Source: RGIG1918 sp964570895
GTDB lineage: Bacteria > Cyanobacteriota > Vampirovibrionia > Gastranaerophilales > Gastranaerophilaceae
Length of the DNA stretch: 64,000 nucleotides
Direction of reading: 5' to 3'
Assembly (NCBI GenBank): GCA_964570895.1
Contig: CAZMZD010000002.1
Span: forward strand, 327,574 to 391,573
How positions within the stretch are numbered: position 1 is the stretch's first letter; each line of letters begins with the position of its first letter. This document shows positions 26,158-37,365 of this stretch, piece after piece. The notes beneath the pieces are model-generated. The model saw nothing but the letters and a program-made list of their open reading frames with translations, had not been told where the DNA came from and did no database searches. A program made the position numbers and the translations under genes.

Positions 26158-28689
26158 TTAATCGAAGTTAAGAGTTGTTTGCCCATTGTCTTCAGGTGTT
26201 TTTTGAATTTCAATTTTTGGCTCGTCATCTTCTTTTGGTTCAACGATTTTTGTGATTGAAACAACGGAATCGCCATCACCCAAGTTTTGAACTTTAACGC
26301 CTGTTGCAGGGCGGCCTTGTCTTGAAATTGATGAAGCCGCAACACGAGTTACAACTCCGTTTGCTGAAACAACCATAATTTCGCCATCTTCTTCAACAAT
26401 TGTAAGAGCTACAAGCCTTGATGATGAAGACTTAAATTTAGTTGCGATAAGCCCGAGCCCGCCTCTATTTTGTGCTCTAAATTCAGATAGTTTTGAACGT
26501 TTGCCGAAACCGTCTGATGTCACAACAAGAAGGTCTGCGTCATAGTCTTTAGGAACTACGTCGCAACCTATAATAAAGTCGTCTGCGCGAAGTTTCATAC
26601 TTGTTACGCCTCTTGCAGAGCGCCCGAGCGGCCTTAGGTCTTCAATAGCAAATCTGATTGCCATACCGCAAGAAGTACCAATAATAACTTCGTCATTGTC
26701 TTCTGCAAGTTTTACCCAATTGAGCGTGTCGCCTTCGTCGAGCCCGATTGCGATAATGCCCGTTCTTCTGATGTTTTTGAAGTTGTCTAAACCAATTCTT
26801 TTAATGTAGCCTTTTTTAGTTAGCATTATAAGATTTGTGTTTTCGCTAAATTCAGATACAGGAACGATTGCCGTGATTTTTTCATCTTGGTCGATTGGAA
26901 GAACGTTGATGATTGGCAAGCCCTTAGCTTGTCTTCCGCCTTCTGGGAAGTCATAAACATTTAAGCTGTAAACTGTTCCTTTGGATGAGAAGAATAAAAC
27001 TTTGTCATGCATCATTGCAGTGAAGAAGTGTTCAACATCATCGTCCTCTTTAGTTTTCATTCCGCCTTTTCCGCGAGTTGCGCGGTTTTGACGTTCAAAT
27101 GTGTCAAGAGAAATTCTCTTAATGTAACCTTGTTGAGTTACAAACACGGCCATTGCAGTGTTTGGAGTCAAATCTTCGATTGAAACTTCGCCTGCATCTT
27201 GAACAATTTTTGTTTTTCTTTCGTCGCCATATTTTTCTTTGTCTTCGTTTAATTCAGTTTTAATAATGGCGAGAACTTTTGCCCTATCTGCAAGGATTGC
27301 TTCGTATTCTTTGATTTTTTCAAGCAAGTCATTATATTCTGCTTTGATTTTATCTTGTTCAAGCCCTGTCAAACGGCGGAGTTGCATTTCAAGAATTGCG
27401 TTTGCTTGGTCAACATCAAGCCCGAAGCGCGACATCAAACCTTGGCGAGCAATTTCTGTTGTTGCTGATTTTTTGATAAGTTCGATAACTTCATCAAGCG
27501 CACCGAGCGCAATCATTAAACCTTCTAAAATATGTGCTCTTATGCGAGCTTTTTTTAAGAAGAAGATTGTTCTTCTTGTGATAACTTCAACTCTGTGTTC
27601 GACAAATTCGCTTAAAATTTCATATAAATTCAAAAGCCTTGGTTGTTTGCCGACAAGAGCAACCATATTTACACCAAATGTTGTTGAAAGTGAAGTGTGC
27701 TTGTATAAGTTATTTTTAACGACATCAGGTTTTGCGTCACGTTTAAGTTCGATAACAATTCTCATGCCTTCACGGTCGGATTCGTCACGAAGGTCTGAAA
27801 TGCCGTTAATTCTGCCATCTTTAACAAGTTCTGCAATTTTTTCAATAAGCTGCGCTTTGTTAACTTGATATGGAATTTCATCAATAATGATTGCAGTTCT
27901 GGCTTGTCTTCCGCCGCCGCCTGCAAGTTCTTCAAAGTGGCTAACGGCAGACATTTTGATTGAGCCGCGCCCTGTTTCATAAGCTTGTTTAATGTCTTCT
28001 GTGCCAACAATTGTTGCAGCTGTTGGGAAGTCCGGACCTTTAACATATTGCAAAAGTTCTTCGTTTGTAATTGATGGGTTATCAATAACTGCAATAAGAC
28101 CGTCAACAATTTCGCATACGTTGTGTGGCGGAATGTTTGTTGCCATACCAACTGCGATACCTGAAACGCCGTTCAATAAAAGCATTGGAAGCCTTGTTGG
28201 AAGAACGGTAGGTTCTGCAAGAGAACCGTCAAAGTTTGGCTGAAAGTCAACTGTTTCGCAGTCAATATCAGCAAGCATTGCAGTTGTGATTTTGTGCATT
28301 CTTGCTTCTGTATAACGCATTGCAGCTGCGCCGTCACCATCGACTGAACCAAAGTTTCCATGCCCGTCAACTGTTAAATATCTTGTTGAGAAATCTTGTG
28401 CCATACGAACAAGAGCTTCGTAAACCGCGCTGTCGCCGTGTGGGTGATATTTACCAAGAACTTCACCGACTATTCTCGCACATTTTTTAAATGGTTTGTC
28501 AGGTGTCATGCCAAGTTCGTTCATGGCAAACAAAATTCTTCTGTGAACAGGTTTAAGTCCGTCCCTAACGTCAGGCAACGCTCTGCCCACGATAACGCTC
28601 ATAGCGTAGTCTATATAGCACTTTTTCATCTCTTCGCGGATGTTAACCGGAATGATTTTTCCATGGTCAAATAAATTAGTTTGGCTCAC
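26158..28689 (-). CDS. gyrA: DNA gyrase subunit A
   Basis: 843 residues. The active-site tyrosine is Y126 in [11 protein letters not shown]. The quinolone-resistance region reads [10 protein letters not shown], with Ser87 and Glu91 at the E. coli 83/87 positions, i.e. a sensitive-type sequence. C-terminal beta-pinwheel blades begin with [13 protein letters not shown], the counterpart of the GyrA box that distinguishes gyrase from ParC. GyrA cuts and rejoins DNA in the A2B2 complex. A GAGGAG site precedes the ATG. Downstream lies the shared terminator. Confidence 0.97.
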   Translation of the reverse strand: MSQTNLFDHGKIIPVNIREEMKKCYIDYAMSVIVGRALPDVRDGLKPVHRRILFAMNELGMTPDKPFKKCARIVGEVLGKYHPHGDSAVYEALVRMAQDFSTRYLTVDGHGNFGSVDGDGAAAMRYTEARMHKITTAMLADIDCETVDFQPNFDGSLAEPTVLPTRLPMLLLNGVSGIAVGMATNIPPHNVCEIVDGLIAVIDNPSITNEELLQYVKGPDFPTAATIVGTEDIKQAYETGRGSIKMSAVSHFEELAGGGGRQARTAIIIDEIPYQVNKAQLIEKIAELVKDGRINGISDLRDESDREGMRIVIELKRDAKPDVVKNNLYKHTSLSTTFGVNMVALVGKQPRLLNLYEILSEFVEHRVEVITRRTIFFLKKARIRAHILEGLMIALGALDEVIELIKKSATTEIARQGLMSRFGLDVDQANAILEMQLRRLTGLEQDKIKAEYNDLLEKIKEYEAILADRAKVLAIIKTELNEDKEKYGDERKTKIVQDAGEVSIEDLTPNTAMAVFVTQQGYIKRISLDTFERQNRATRGKGGMKTKEDDDVEHFFTAMMHDKVLFFSSKGTVYSLNVYDFPEGGRQAKGLPIINVLPIDQDEKITAIVPVSEFSENTNLIMLTKKGYIKRIGLDNFKNIRRTGIIAIGLDEGDTLNWVKLAEDNDEVIIGTSCGMAIRFAIEDLRPLGRSARGVTSMKLRADDFIIGCDVVPKDYDADLLVVTSDGFGKRSKLSEFRAQNRGGLGLIATKFKSSSSRLVALTIVEEDGEIMVVSANGVVTRVAASSISRQGRPATGVKVQNLGDGDSVVSITKIVEPKEDDEPKIEIQKTPEDNGQTTLNFD

Positions 28690-28749
28690 TTATATTTCTC
28701 CTCTTCTTACCTATATAATACTATAAACAGATTAAATAGGTAAGTATGC

Positions 28750-29703
28750 TCAAAAATTCTTAACAAATTCAATCAATAACCAATTAAAAACAGTTTTTGC
28801 TTGCACTGTTGAAAACAGCATTTTTTCTGCTGTTTGCGCTTTTTTTAAGTCTAAGGTGGCGCATTGCATAAAAGAATAATTACCTAAATTATTTTTGATA
28901 AGGTCACACAAATATTCTTCAATCATTAAAATTATCTCGCTCGCGCTATATTTTCCGTCTTTGAGCGAATTGAGAAGTTCTTGAGAAATTTCAAAAGCAG
29001 CATCAAGTGTGAAATTTGGATAATTTTTAAACAAATCTGCAATAAATTCGTAATTTGATTTTTGAATGCCTGATGGCAGTGAAAAAATTTGAGAACGTGA
29101 AACAATTGTTTGAATAATATCCTCCCTGTTTTTTGTAAGGAAAAAGAAAGTTGTGTTCTCCGGTGGTTCTTCGACGGATTTTAATATCACGTTTGAAGCT
29201 TGGTCTTGAAAAATTTTATGGTTTATATGTGACGGGTGCCACTCTTCAGGGAGCGCATAGCCAAGTTCTCTAAACTTTCCGGCTTGTTTTTCTTCATGCT
29301 CTGTAAGAGCTTCGCCTTTTGCGTTTAAAAATATGAAAACTCTGTGATAGTCTGATGTTTCAAGAAGTTTTTTGTTGATTGCTTGGCATTGTTTAGTTGA
29401 AATTACGGTTTTTGAGCCTGCGTCCATATCTTTAAAATCAATTGGGGTGACAATGGTTACGGCAGGGTGTGAAAAAGCTCTTATCCAATTGCAATTTGTG
29501 CAAGTGCAGCGCTCACTGCCATCTTTTTCGCAATTTAAAATTCTTGCAAGTTCAAGTGTGAAAAAAAGTTCGCCATATATATCTGACCCTTCAAATATCA
29601 CAGATTGTGGGAATTTAGCCTCGCCACGCGCCATTGCTTGCAATTTTTCGTTAAAATATCTTGTGGTAAATTGGAAATTTTCGCTAAAGATTTGATTTAA
29701 CAT
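28750..29703 (-). CDS. holB: DNA polymerase III subunit delta'
   Basis: 317 residues of the clamp-loader AAA+ family. Visible are the zinc-type cysteines (C39-like cluster in NCEKDGSERCTCTNCNW) and the sensor region SVEEPPENTTFFFLTKNREDIIQTIVSRSQ. No functional P loop is expected in delta'. GGAGG lies 6 nt before the ATG. It overlaps the upstream holA by 7 nt on the same strand, so the two delta subunits are co-translated. An insert around residues 115-135 containing EEWHPSHINHK is non-standard but the frame is intact. Confidence 0.88.
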   Translation of the reverse strand: MLNQIFSENFQFTTRYFNEKLQAMARGEAKFPQSVIFEGSDIYGELFFTLELARILNCEKDGSERCTCTNCNWIRAFSHPAVTIVTPIDFKDMDAGSKTVISTKQCQAINKKLLETSDYHRVFIFLNAKGEALTEHEEKQAGKFRELGYALPEEWHPSHINHKIFQDQASNVILKSVEEPPENTTFFFLTKNREDIIQTIVSRSQIFSLPSGIQKSNYEFIADLFKNYPNFTLDAAFEISQELLNSLKDGKYSASEIILMIEEYLCDLIKNNLGNYSFMQCATLDLKKAQTAEKMLFSTVQAKTVFNWLLIEFVKNF

Positions 29704-30683
29704 AATTTCCCTCCGAGAATTACTTGCTCAAAGGCAAGAAGCGGGTCTGAAATTTCTCCTGATTTTAATTTAAATTCAGCCATAGTTAAATTTTGTTTAA
29801 TTTGCACGAGTTTTTTAAGCGAAACAGAAGAAATTTTTTCTAAATCAATGCTCACTCTTTTTGGGTTTTGCCCGAGTTTTGAAGCAAGCTCATAGCTTGA
29901 CATGGTGTTCGAATAATATTTCAGCTGAACAAGTTTATGTATCATTGTTTGAAGAAGTGCGATAATTTCAAGATAATGTGATTTTTCAAGCAAATTTGCA
30001 AGTTTTTCTATAAAAGTTTCGCAGTTAGAATTTACCATTAAATCAACAAGCGCGAAAACATCTTCATTTACGATAGACACTTTATTCACCATATCGAGTG
30101 TTATTTTTTTGTTCGGATATGCGTATAATTTCAATTTTTCAAGCTGTGAATCAATATCCATTAAATAAGTTCCGGACAGCTCAACCAAGGCTTTAATTGT
30201 GTTATCTTGAATTTCAATTTCTTTTTCGCGCGCTATTTCTTTAATAACAGGGATGTATTTCCAATCTTCATAATCTCTGAATGAACTGAATTGAGCGATT
30301 TTTCCAAGCTTATCAAGTGATTTATATATTTTTTTTCTGGCGTCCGGTTTTTTATCTTCTTTTTTTGGAATTTGGCAAGTGAAAACAATGTGCACTCTAT
30401 CTGAAACAAGTTCAAAGTCTTTAATTATTGCTGCCACTTCTTCATCTTGCAGATACTGTTTCTTTTGATTTAAAAAATATTTTTCAGCTTTGATGATATG
30501 TAAGCTATCTCCAAAAAGCATGGGGGTTGTTCTTAAAATGCTTTCTAATTCTTGAAATTTTGGGTTGTCATATCTTTTGTAATTGAGCGCATTAATATCC
30601 CCTTTCAAAACACTTTTTTTAAGTTTTGAAATTTCTTTGTCTATAAGATAATCTTCGTCACCCCAAAATAAATATAAAGGCAT
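29697..30683 (-). CDS. holA: DNA polymerase III subunit delta
   Basis: 328 residues. MPLYLFWGDEDYLIDKEI is the usual HolA start, followed by the Asn-Tyr block LNYKRYD, the LSGTYLMDIDSQLEKLKLYA motif and the C-terminal helical collar. It opens the sliding clamp as part of the clamp loader. A TAAAAT at 30711-30716 is followed by an AATCTCAA/TTGAGATT palindrome in the leader. It is the first gene of the holA-holB pair. Confidence 0.88.
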   Translation of the reverse strand: MPLYLFWGDEDYLIDKEISKLKKSVLKGDINALNYKRYDNPKFQELESILRTTPMLFGDSLHIIKAEKYFLNQKKQYLQDEEVAAIIKDFELVSDRVHIVFTCQIPKKEDKKPDARKKIYKSLDKLGKIAQFSSFRDYEDWKYIPVIKEIAREKEIEIQDNTIKALVELSGTYLMDIDSQLEKLKLYAYPNKKITLDMVNKVSIVNEDVFALVDLMVNSNCETFIEKLANLLEKSHYLEIIALLQTMIHKLVQLKYYSNTMSSYELASKLGQNPKRVSIDLEKISSVSLKKLVQIKQNLTMAEFKLKSGEISDPLLAFEQVILGGKLC

Positions 30684-30721
30684 TTTTTAATCTCAATTCT
30701 TCTTGAGATTATTTTAGCACA

Positions 30722-30752
30722 AAAAAAGACGACTCATAAAGCCGTCCTTTTT
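30722..30752 (-). terminator. Terminator behind the DUF561 gene
   Basis: On the minus strand GGACGGC-TTTATGA-GTCGTC followed by seven T. It lies 16 bp past the DUF561 stop. Confidence 0.72.
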
Positions 30753-30767
30753 AAAAAAATATTTATC

Positions 30768-31544
30768 TTAGAAAACGAAGGTGTTTTCTTTAACTGCTTG
30801 CATAATTGTGTTTCTGTATGCGATTGAACCAACGATTGAGCGAACTGCTGCAACCATTGCGATTTGCGAATCAAGTTTATTGATTGCGGAGCCGACGCCA
30901 ACTGCGCTTGCGCCTGCTGAAAATGCCATAGGCACTGTGTTTGTTGTAAGTCCGCTTGAGCTCATAACAGGAATATCAACATTTTTAACAAGTTCTGTTG
31001 TGTTTGTGATTGTATTTTTTGCAACCTCGATTAAGCCCATTCCGCCTCTTGCTTTTTGTGCGAGATTTGCAACGCTTTCTGTTTGAATCAAATCAACTCC
31101 TAAAAGTTCTAATTTTTTAGCAAGTTCGATTTGTTCGTTAACGGGAATAACCCCAGGGATTGTCACACAAATAAAAGTGTCGAATTTTGAAACTAAATTC
31201 ATTGTTTCAAGGGTAATGTCGTAAACTTCGTCTGCCGTAAGGCTTCTGCCTTGTTTATAATATGTTTCATAATTGCCGATTTCAACTGCGTCTGCTCCGC
31301 ATTTAACTGCGCTTAAAAGAGCGAACGGATTGATTGATGAAGCAAAAATTGGCAAATTTGTGTTCGCTTTTGCAACTTTTATAACTTCAGGCGTTGCTGC
31401 CACATCAACCGCGCTTGCAAGCCCTGCTTGTGCTGCTGTTGCAACTTTCTTAACGAGGGTTAAATTATAATTATTAATGCCTGCAATAACTTTGATTGCT
31501 CTTTTTTCTCTTAAATGTCTTTTGAAAACTTCAATTTTTTTCAT
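30768..31544 (-). CDS. DUF561 / Ycf23-family TIM-barrel protein
   Basis: 258 residues. IKVIAGINNYNLTLVKKVATAAQ, ASAVDVAATPEVIKVAK, the CGADAVEIGNYE segment and IPVMSSSGLTTNTVPMAFSAGASAVGVGSAIN follow the Ycf23/DUF561 pattern of an alpha-beta barrel with a phosphate-binding C-terminus. The family is largely confined to cyanobacteria and plastids and has no agreed function, so this gene supports the lineage call. It has GAGGAA upstream of the ATG and its own terminator. No partner gene is adjacent. Confidence 0.82.
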   Translation of the reverse strand: MKKIEVFKRHLREKRAIKVIAGINNYNLTLVKKVATAAQAGLASAVDVAATPEVIKVAKANTNLPIFASSINPFALLSAVKCGADAVEIGNYETYYKQGRSLTADEVYDITLETMNLVSKFDTFICVTIPGVIPVNEQIELAKKLELLGVDLIQTESVANLAQKARGGMGLIEVAKNTITNTTELVKNVDIPVMSSSGLTTNTVPMAFSAGASAVGVGSAINKLDSQIAMVAAVRSIVGSIAYRNTIMQAVKENTFVF

Positions 31545-31640
31545 TTATTTAATTCCTCATTTTAAGAATTTTTCAAATGCTATCATAAGATATTAAAATA
31601 GGCAATTTAAAAAACTCCTCGATACTTTAAATTTCTTTAT

Positions 31641-32363
31641 ATGATGTGTATCTTACCTCTTTCTACATTAATAAAAACTTTGAAACTTAAAAAATTGACT
31701 TTTTTATTTGCCATGTTAATTTTTGTAAACTTCGCATGTGCAACTCAGATGGCTTATTGCAAGTATTCAGATTATGAAATGCAAACAATTTCGATATATG
31801 AAAAAACAAATCCTTCAATCGTTTCAATTGAAGCAGACATGAAAGAAGGTGTTTCAACGGGAACGGGCTGCGTTGTCACATCGGATGGCATAATTTTAAC
31901 AAGCATGCATGTTATAAATGGCTCAAAAAATATTGAAGTAACGATTTATAATGGTCAAAATTATAAAGCTGAAGTGGTTGCCTTGCTTAAAAATAACAAT
32001 GATTTAGCCCTTCTTAAAATTAACCCAAAAGTTCCGCTGACCCCTGCAAAATTTGGAAATTCAGAAAGGGTGAAAGTGGGGCAGCGGGTGCTCACAATCG
32101 GCAATCCTTTTGGTTTTAACGGCACTCTTACGACAGGAATTGTATCCAGAATTGATTACGAGCGAAATAAAATTCAAACAGACGCCGCAATTAACCCCGG
32201 GTGCTCCGGCGGGCCTTTAATTACGATGGATGGCGAAATAATCGGCATAAACCAAGCGATATATAACCCTGATAACAATCGCTCTAATATCGGGATAGGG
32301 TTTGCTGTTCCAATTAATAACGCTCTTGAATTTTTAAAAACAAAGCATGTTGTTCAAAAATAA
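31641..32363 (+). CDS. Trypsin-like serine protease (DegP/HtrA-type, no PDZ)
   Basis: 240 residues. A hydrophobic signal (about residues 18-34) precedes the protease domain. The triad is H90 (TSMHVI), D121 (NNNDLALLKI) and S189 (NPGCSGGPL), in the S1C order. The chain ends shortly after the domain, so the PDZ domains of HtrA are missing. It probably acts in the periplasm on misfolded or specific substrates. The first Met lies a little before a weak initiation region; internal starts before the signal helix are possible. The convergent 52-aa gene follows 1 bp later. Confidence 0.85.
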   Translation: MMCILPLSTLIKTLKLKKLTFLFAMLIFVNFACATQMAYCKYSDYEMQTISIYEKTNPSIVSIEADMKEGVSTGTGCVVTSDGIILTSMHVINGSKNIEVTIYNGQNYKAEVVALLKNNNDLALLKINPKVPLTPAKFGNSERVKVGQRVLTIGNPFGFNGTLTTGIVSRIDYERNKIQTDAAINPGCSGGPLITMDGEIIGINQAIYNPDNNRSNIGIGFAVPINNALEFLKTKHVVQK

Positions 32364-32364
32364 A

Positions 32365-32523
32365 TTAATTTTTATCAACCCACACATAAGTGCTTCTGTG
32401 TTTTGTTTCTTTAAACGGGTTATTTGCAAATTTTTGGGGATTTTTCTTTGGAATGCTTTTATTTAACGCATTCGCTTTTTTATTTATATCTTTTATTGTC
32501 TTTATAAATTCTTTTATTGTCAT
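32365..32523 (-). CDS. Small basic protein of 52 residues, hypothetical
   Basis: Reverse-strand ORF of 52 codons: MTIKEFIKTIKDINKKANAL, a Lys/Asn-rich middle, and ending YVWVDKN. AGGA lies 8 nt before the ATG, which supports real translation. It ends 1 bp from the stop of the convergent protease gene. No similar family is recognised. The amphipathic helical start and basic charge fit a small nucleic-acid or membrane-surface binding peptide, but that is a guess. Confidence 0.55.
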   Translation of the reverse strand: MTIKEFIKTIKDINKKANALNKSIPKKNPQKFANNPFKETKHRSTYVWVDKN

Positions 32524-32687
32524 TCGTGTTTTCCTATACTTCTTATTAATTATCAGGCTATTTTTCTAAATTTTTAACCCCAAAAATATTTATTTCATCT
32601 ACTTCATAAGTACAATTTATTTGTTAAAAACTTGTCTTAACTTATTTTTTTGGTATAAAATACACTTATATTGATTTTGGGGATATT

Positions 32688-34016
32688 ATGGATAAAAAAG
32701 ACAAGCTCGAAGATGTTAAACAACGCGGTTTTTTTGATAAAATAAAAAACCTGTCAACCAAAGGTTGGCTTATAGTTATCGCAGTGTTTTTTGCGGCGCT
32801 TCTTGTGCTTAGGGCAGGAAGTTCTATTATGTATAGTCAACTTTCAAAAATTCAAATGGCAAAAGCTTCTGTTGCAAAAGTTGCTGTTTCAACGGTTGAA
32901 ACCCGCGAAATTCGCCCAACTTTAGACGCTCCGGGGCGCGTTGTTTCAAAAGAAGTAATTAATGTTGTTCCAAAAGTTGCAGGAACGCTTATTAAAAGGC
33001 ACTTTAAAGATGGTGATTTTGTTAAAAAAGGGCAACTTATTTTAACGATTGACCCGAATAAATTTGTGATTGAAATTAACAAATGCAGGGCAAATCTTCA
33101 AAGTTCGATTGCGCAAGCGAAAAAAGCTGACTTAGACTATGACCGCGCTAAAGAACTTCTTGCTCGCGATTATATTTCACGCGCTACATACGATGACACT
33201 GTTGCAAAAAGAGATATGGCGCACGCTCAAGTTAGCGCAAATCAAGCTCTTTTGAATGACGCTTTGAGGCTATACGGTTATTCAAAAATTAAAGCTGAAG
33301 CAACAGGTAAAACCGGCATTTTGAAACTTGTTCCGGGGAACTATGTAACTCCTGAAGGTGGTGCTTTGGTTGAAATTATGAGCACGGACCCAATTTATAT
33401 TTTATATTCACTTGACTCAAAACAATTTACGGATTTGCGCGACAATGCAATTATGCCAACCGCAGACCAAAAAGACCCAATTCACCTTCAAGTGACATTG
33501 CCAAACGGTAAAGTTTATGAGCACCAAGGCACGGTTGATTTCTATGACAACAGAATTTCTGAATCAACAGGCACAATTGAATTCCGCGCAACAATTAAAA
33601 ATCCTGACAATGTGCTTGTTCCTGGGGATTTTGTAAAAGTTAAAGTTTTCTCAAATAAATTGAAAAATTCAATAGTTGTTCCGCAAACAGCCGTTCTTCA
33701 AGACCAAACAGGGCGCTATTTGTTCACAATTGACGAAAACAATAAAGCAAAAATGGTTAGAATTAAAACTTCCGGTCAAGATGGCAATGATTGGATAGTT
33801 TCATCAGGGCTTAAGGCTGGGGATAAAATTATTTCTTTGGGCGTTGTGAGCGTTAGAGATGGCGCAACGGTTCGTGTTTTAACGGATGAAGATGTTAAAA
33901 CATACCAAGAAATGGGCGCAACAATTGACGATGTGAACGCTAACCCTGAAAAATATAAAGACGTTAAAATTTCGCCTGAACCTGAAAAGAAAAAGGCTTC
34001 TTCAGGGTTTATCTAA
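32688..34016 (+). CDS. RND efflux periplasmic adaptor (HlyD/AcrA family)
   Basis: 442 residues. A single N-terminal membrane helix (about residues 29-46) is followed by a barrel/lipoyl/hairpin arrangement: PGRVVSKEVINVVPKVAGTL, DGDFVKKGQLILTIDPNKF, the alpha-hairpin 120-185, then lipoyl-side LVPGNYVTPEGGALVEI and a C-terminal membrane-proximal domain. It links the permease to the outer-membrane channel. It has a GGGGATATT region before the start and leads a three-gene operon with the permease and TolC-like channel. Confidence 0.93.
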   Translation: MDKKDKLEDVKQRGFFDKIKNLSTKGWLIVIAVFFAALLVLRAGSSIMYSQLSKIQMAKASVAKVAVSTVETREIRPTLDAPGRVVSKEVINVVPKVAGTLIKRHFKDGDFVKKGQLILTIDPNKFVIEINKCRANLQSSIAQAKKADLDYDRAKELLARDYISRATYDDTVAKRDMAHAQVSANQALLNDALRLYGYSKIKAEATGKTGILKLVPGNYVTPEGGALVEIMSTDPIYILYSLDSKQFTDLRDNAIMPTADQKDPIHLQVTLPNGKVYEHQGTVDFYDNRISESTGTIEFRATIKNPDNVLVPGDFVKVKVFSNKLKNSIVVPQTAVLQDQTGRYLFTIDENNKAKMVRIKTSGQDGNDWIVSSGLKAGDKIISLGVVSVRDGATVRVLTDEDVKTYQEMGATIDDVNANPEKYKDVKISPEPEKKKASSGFI

Positions 34017-34068
34017 AAACTTAAAAACGTAGTTAAAAAAATACTTAATAAATAAATACGAGGAAACA

Positions 34069-37000
34069 ATGTTTTCAAAGATTTTTATCGAAAGACCAAG
34101 ATTTGCAATAGTAATATCTTTAGTAATAATTTTAGCGGGGCTGATTTGTTTAAAAACAATCCCGCTTGAAAAATATCCGGTTGTTACGCCGCCACAGGTT
34201 CAAGTGACAGCGTCATACCCGGGGGCGTCTGCAGACGTTATTGAAAGTACGATTGCGACAGTTATTGAAGCGCAAGTTAACGGTGTTGAAGATATGTTAT
34301 ATATGACATCTTCAAGCCAAAACGGAAGTTATACGCTTCGCGTGTTCTTTAAAGTCGGAACGGACCCTGACATGGCGGTTGTAAACGTGCAAAACAGGGC
34401 TTCTCTTGCAACGCCAAGGTTGCCTGAAGATGTTAAAAAATACGGTCTTACGATTAAAAAATCAACCGCAGGTAACGCGATTGTAATTTACGGTATATAT
34501 TCACCGGACGATTCAATTGACCTTTTGACTGCTTCAAACTACGCTTCAATCTTTATTAAAGATGAACTTGCCCGTGTTCCGGGCGCTGCAGACGTTCAAG
34601 TGTTTGGTTCTCGAGATTATTCAATCCGTGTGTGGTTAGATTCTCAAAAAATGACAAGCCTCGGCGTTTCGCCGCTTGAGGTGTCTGCTGCAATTCAAGC
34701 ACAAAATGCTCAAGTTCCTGCAGGCGAAATTGGTATTGAACCAATGGCAGTTAAACAAGATTTGAAAATCACCCTTAAAACCCGTGGCAGGCTTGAAGAA
34801 GCAAAAGATTTTGCAAACATAATTGTAAAATCTTCTCCATCAGGCGAAGCAATCAGGCTTAAAGACATTGCAAAAGTTGAGCTTGCGGCAGAAGATTATT
34901 CTTTCAACGGCAGATTAAATTTAAAACCAATGGCGGTAATTCAGGTTACACCACTATCTGACGCGAACGCAATTAACCTTGCGGAAGAGTCAAATAAAAA
35001 AATGGAAGAGCTATCAAGAAGCTTCCCAAAAGGCTTGACTTATCAAGTAATTCGTGACGAAGCTGAGTTTATCGAAGAAAGCTTGGCAGAAGTGGTTCAT
35101 GCAATTGTGCTTGCAATCATCCTCGTTGTGCTTACGGTTTATTTGTTCTTAGGCGATTGGAGAGCTTCCCTTGTGCCGTTTGCCGCAATCCCTGTATCTT
35201 TGATTGGTACGATTGTTATATTTCAGGCGTTCGGGTTTACCCTTAACACTCTCACGCTCTTTGGTTTCGTTCTTGCCGTCGGCACGGTTGTAGACGACGC
35301 AATTGTTGTTGTCGAGAACGTGCAAAGGCACATTGAACAAGGTTTGAAGCCAAAAGAAGCCACTCTTGTTTCCATGGAAGAGGTTTCAGGCGCAGTTATT
35401 GCGACATCGCTTGTTCTTATGGCAGTGTTTGTGCCTGTTGCGTTTATGTCCGGCATTCAAGGTAAAATGTTCCAACAATTCGCAGTTACAATTGCAGTTT
35501 CAATTGCCTTTTCAACAATTATGGCGCTCACATTGGCACCTGCGCTTTGTGCAACAATTTTAAAATCTAAAGAAGAATTAATTTCAAGAACAATATTTAA
35601 TCGTTACAGAGATTTTCACAAACATTATTGGGAAACTCATAAATCGGCTTCATTTATTGATAAATTGAAAAATTCAGGCGAATATCTTGCTTATATATGG
35701 GATGTTACCCTTAAAAAATTTAATATTTGGTTCGATGATGTTCGCGATAGATATTTAGTCTGGTCTGAATATTTTGTGAATAATGCTAAAGCAACTTGGA
35801 TGTCATTTGCAGGTTTGCTTGTTGCGCTTGTTCTTTTATTCAATGTGCTACCTAAAGGCTTCTTGCCTGAAGAAGACCAAGGCGCTGTGCTTATTGATAT
35901 GCAATTTACAGATGGTTCGACTTTATCTAAAACAGGCAGAATTTCTGAAAAACTTGAAAAAGAAATTTTGCAATTAAAAGGCGTTACTAGTGTTCTTGGT
36001 TTGATTGGCTATAAAGGCGAAAACACAGGGCTTTTAATTGTCGATTTTGCACCTTGGAAAGATAGATTGCCAAAACATTCGCCTTTGAATATTTTTAAAT
36101 CTAAAGAGCAAAAAATTGCAGATGATTGCACTTTGACGGGTATGAAAAGAAAGATTAATGCCCTAATTGCGCAAATTCCTGAAGCAAAAATGATGGTATT
36201 TTCCCCGCCTGCAATCCCTGGGGTTAGTATGTTTAGCGGTGCTGAATATCAGCTTTTGGATAAAGGAAACAGAACTCCGCAACAGCTTGGTGAAGAATCA
36301 CTCAATTTTATTGCAGCAGTCACCAAAGACCCTGTAATTTCTCGTGCATTTACGCAATATAACTTCAACAACCCGCAAATGATTGTGGATATTGATTATC
36401 AAAAAGCGCTTGCGCAAGGTATTTCAGTTGATGAAATTTATGCGGCGTTATCTTCGCAATTTGGTAAATCGTATATAAATGACTTTAACAAATATGGCCG
36501 TGTATTCAGGGTTATGGTTCAAGCTCATGACGCATTTAGAAGCACGCCTGAGGATATTTTAAAGGTTTATGTTAAATCTAAAAATGGCATGGCGCCATTG
36601 AGTTCAGTTGTGAATTTGGTTGAAACAACCGGTCCTTACGCAATCCAAAGATTTAACATGTATAAATCTGTTCAAATCTCAGGTATGCCTGCAACAGGTA
36701 AAAGTTCAGGTGAAGCAATTGATGCCATGACAAAGGTTTCAAACGAAGTGTTGCCTTCAGATATGACATACGCTTGGAGCGGCACAACTCTGCAAGAAAT
36801 TGAGGCTTCAGGGCAGTTGGTTGCAATTATGTCAATTATCATCATCTTTGTATATTTGTTCCTTGTTGCGCTTTATGAAAGCTGGATGTTGCCTGTCGGC
36901 GTTATGTTAATTGCACCGATTGCGATGGTTGGGGCGTTGCTGTTCCAATATCTTGGCGGGTTATTTATCTCTGCTTTGTCGCTCGACCTCTATGCTCAAA

Positions 37001-37365
37001 TTGGGCTTATTATGTTAATTGGGCTTGCGGCAAAACAAGCAATTCTTATTGTTGAGTTTGCAAAAACTGCTCATGAAGAAGGCGCGACAATAAAAGAAGC
37101 TGCAATGACGGCTGCAAAAATAAGATTTAGAGCTGTTATGATGACAGTTATTGCATTCGTGCTCGGTATTTTGCCGCTTGTGTTTGCGGTTGGTCCTGGG
37201 TCAGAATCAAGGCACTCGCTTGGCATTACCGTATTTGGCGGAATGCTTGCAGCGGCTATCATAGGTACAATTATGGTGCCTGCATTCTATGTTCTTGTTC
37301 AAGAATTGGTGGAAGGTTTTTATAAGAGAAAAAGGAAGAAAATAAGTGTTCAAAAAGATAAATAA
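34069..37365 (+). CDS. RND multidrug/metabolite efflux permease (AcrB-like, HAE1)
   Basis: 1098 residues, slightly longer than AcrB. The start [20 protein letters not shown], two large periplasmic loops and 12 membrane helices are present. The proton-relay Asp pair is in [17 protein letters not shown] and the TM10 Lys in [13 protein letters not shown], so transport should be functional. It exchanges protons for toxic amphiphiles out of the periplasm or inner leaflet. GAGGAA precedes the ATG. A Pro-rich insertion near residues 490-575 ([16 protein letters not shown]...) adds to the length. Confidence 0.95.
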   Translation: MFSKIFIERPRFAIVISLVIILAGLICLKTIPLEKYPVVTPPQVQVTASYPGASADVIESTIATVIEAQVNGVEDMLYMTSSSQNGSYTLRVFFKVGTDPDMAVVNVQNRASLATPRLPEDVKKYGLTIKKSTAGNAIVIYGIYSPDDSIDLLTASNYASIFIKDELARVPGAADVQVFGSRDYSIRVWLDSQKMTSLGVSPLEVSAAIQAQNAQVPAGEIGIEPMAVKQDLKITLKTRGRLEEAKDFANIIVKSSPSGEAIRLKDIAKVELAAEDYSFNGRLNLKPMAVIQVTPLSDANAINLAEESNKKMEELSRSFPKGLTYQVIRDEAEFIEESLAEVVHAIVLAIILVVLTVYLFLGDWRASLVPFAAIPVSLIGTIVIFQAFGFTLNTLTLFGFVLAVGTVVDDAIVVVENVQRHIEQGLKPKEATLVSMEEVSGAVIATSLVLMAVFVPVAFMSGIQGKMFQQFAVTIAVSIAFSTIMALTLAPALCATILKSKEELISRTIFNRYRDFHKHYWETHKSASFIDKLKNSGEYLAYIWDVTLKKFNIWFDDVRDRYLVWSEYFVNNAKATWMSFAGLLVALVLLFNVLPKGFLPEEDQGAVLIDMQFTDGSTLSKTGRISEKLEKEILQLKGVTSVLGLIGYKGENTGLLIVDFAPWKDRLPKHSPLNIFKSKEQKIADDCTLTGMKRKINALIAQIPEAKMMVFSPPAIPGVSMFSGAEYQLLDKGNRTPQQLGEESLNFIAAVTKDPVISRAFTQYNFNNPQMIVDIDYQKALAQGISVDEIYAALSSQFGKSYINDFNKYGRVFRVMVQAHDAFRSTPEDILKVYVKSKNGMAPLSSVVNLVETTGPYAIQRFNMYKSVQISGMPATGKSSGEAIDAMTKVSNEVLPSDMTYAWSGTTLQEIEASGQLVAIMSIIIIFVYLFLVALYESWMLPVGVMLIAPIAMVGALLFQYLGGLFISALSLDLYAQIGLIMLIGLAAKQAILIVEFAKTAHEEGATIKEAAMTAAKIRFRAVMMTVIAFVLGILPLVFAVGPGSESRHSLGITVFGGMLAAAIIGTIMVPAFYVLVQELVEGFYKRKRKKISVQKDK

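Noticed and set aside
30689..30710. AATCTCAA/TTGAGATT palindrome in the holA leader as an attenuator
   Set aside because: The arms are only 8 bp and AT-rich with no T run beyond; could be chance or a small operator, not supported enough to list.
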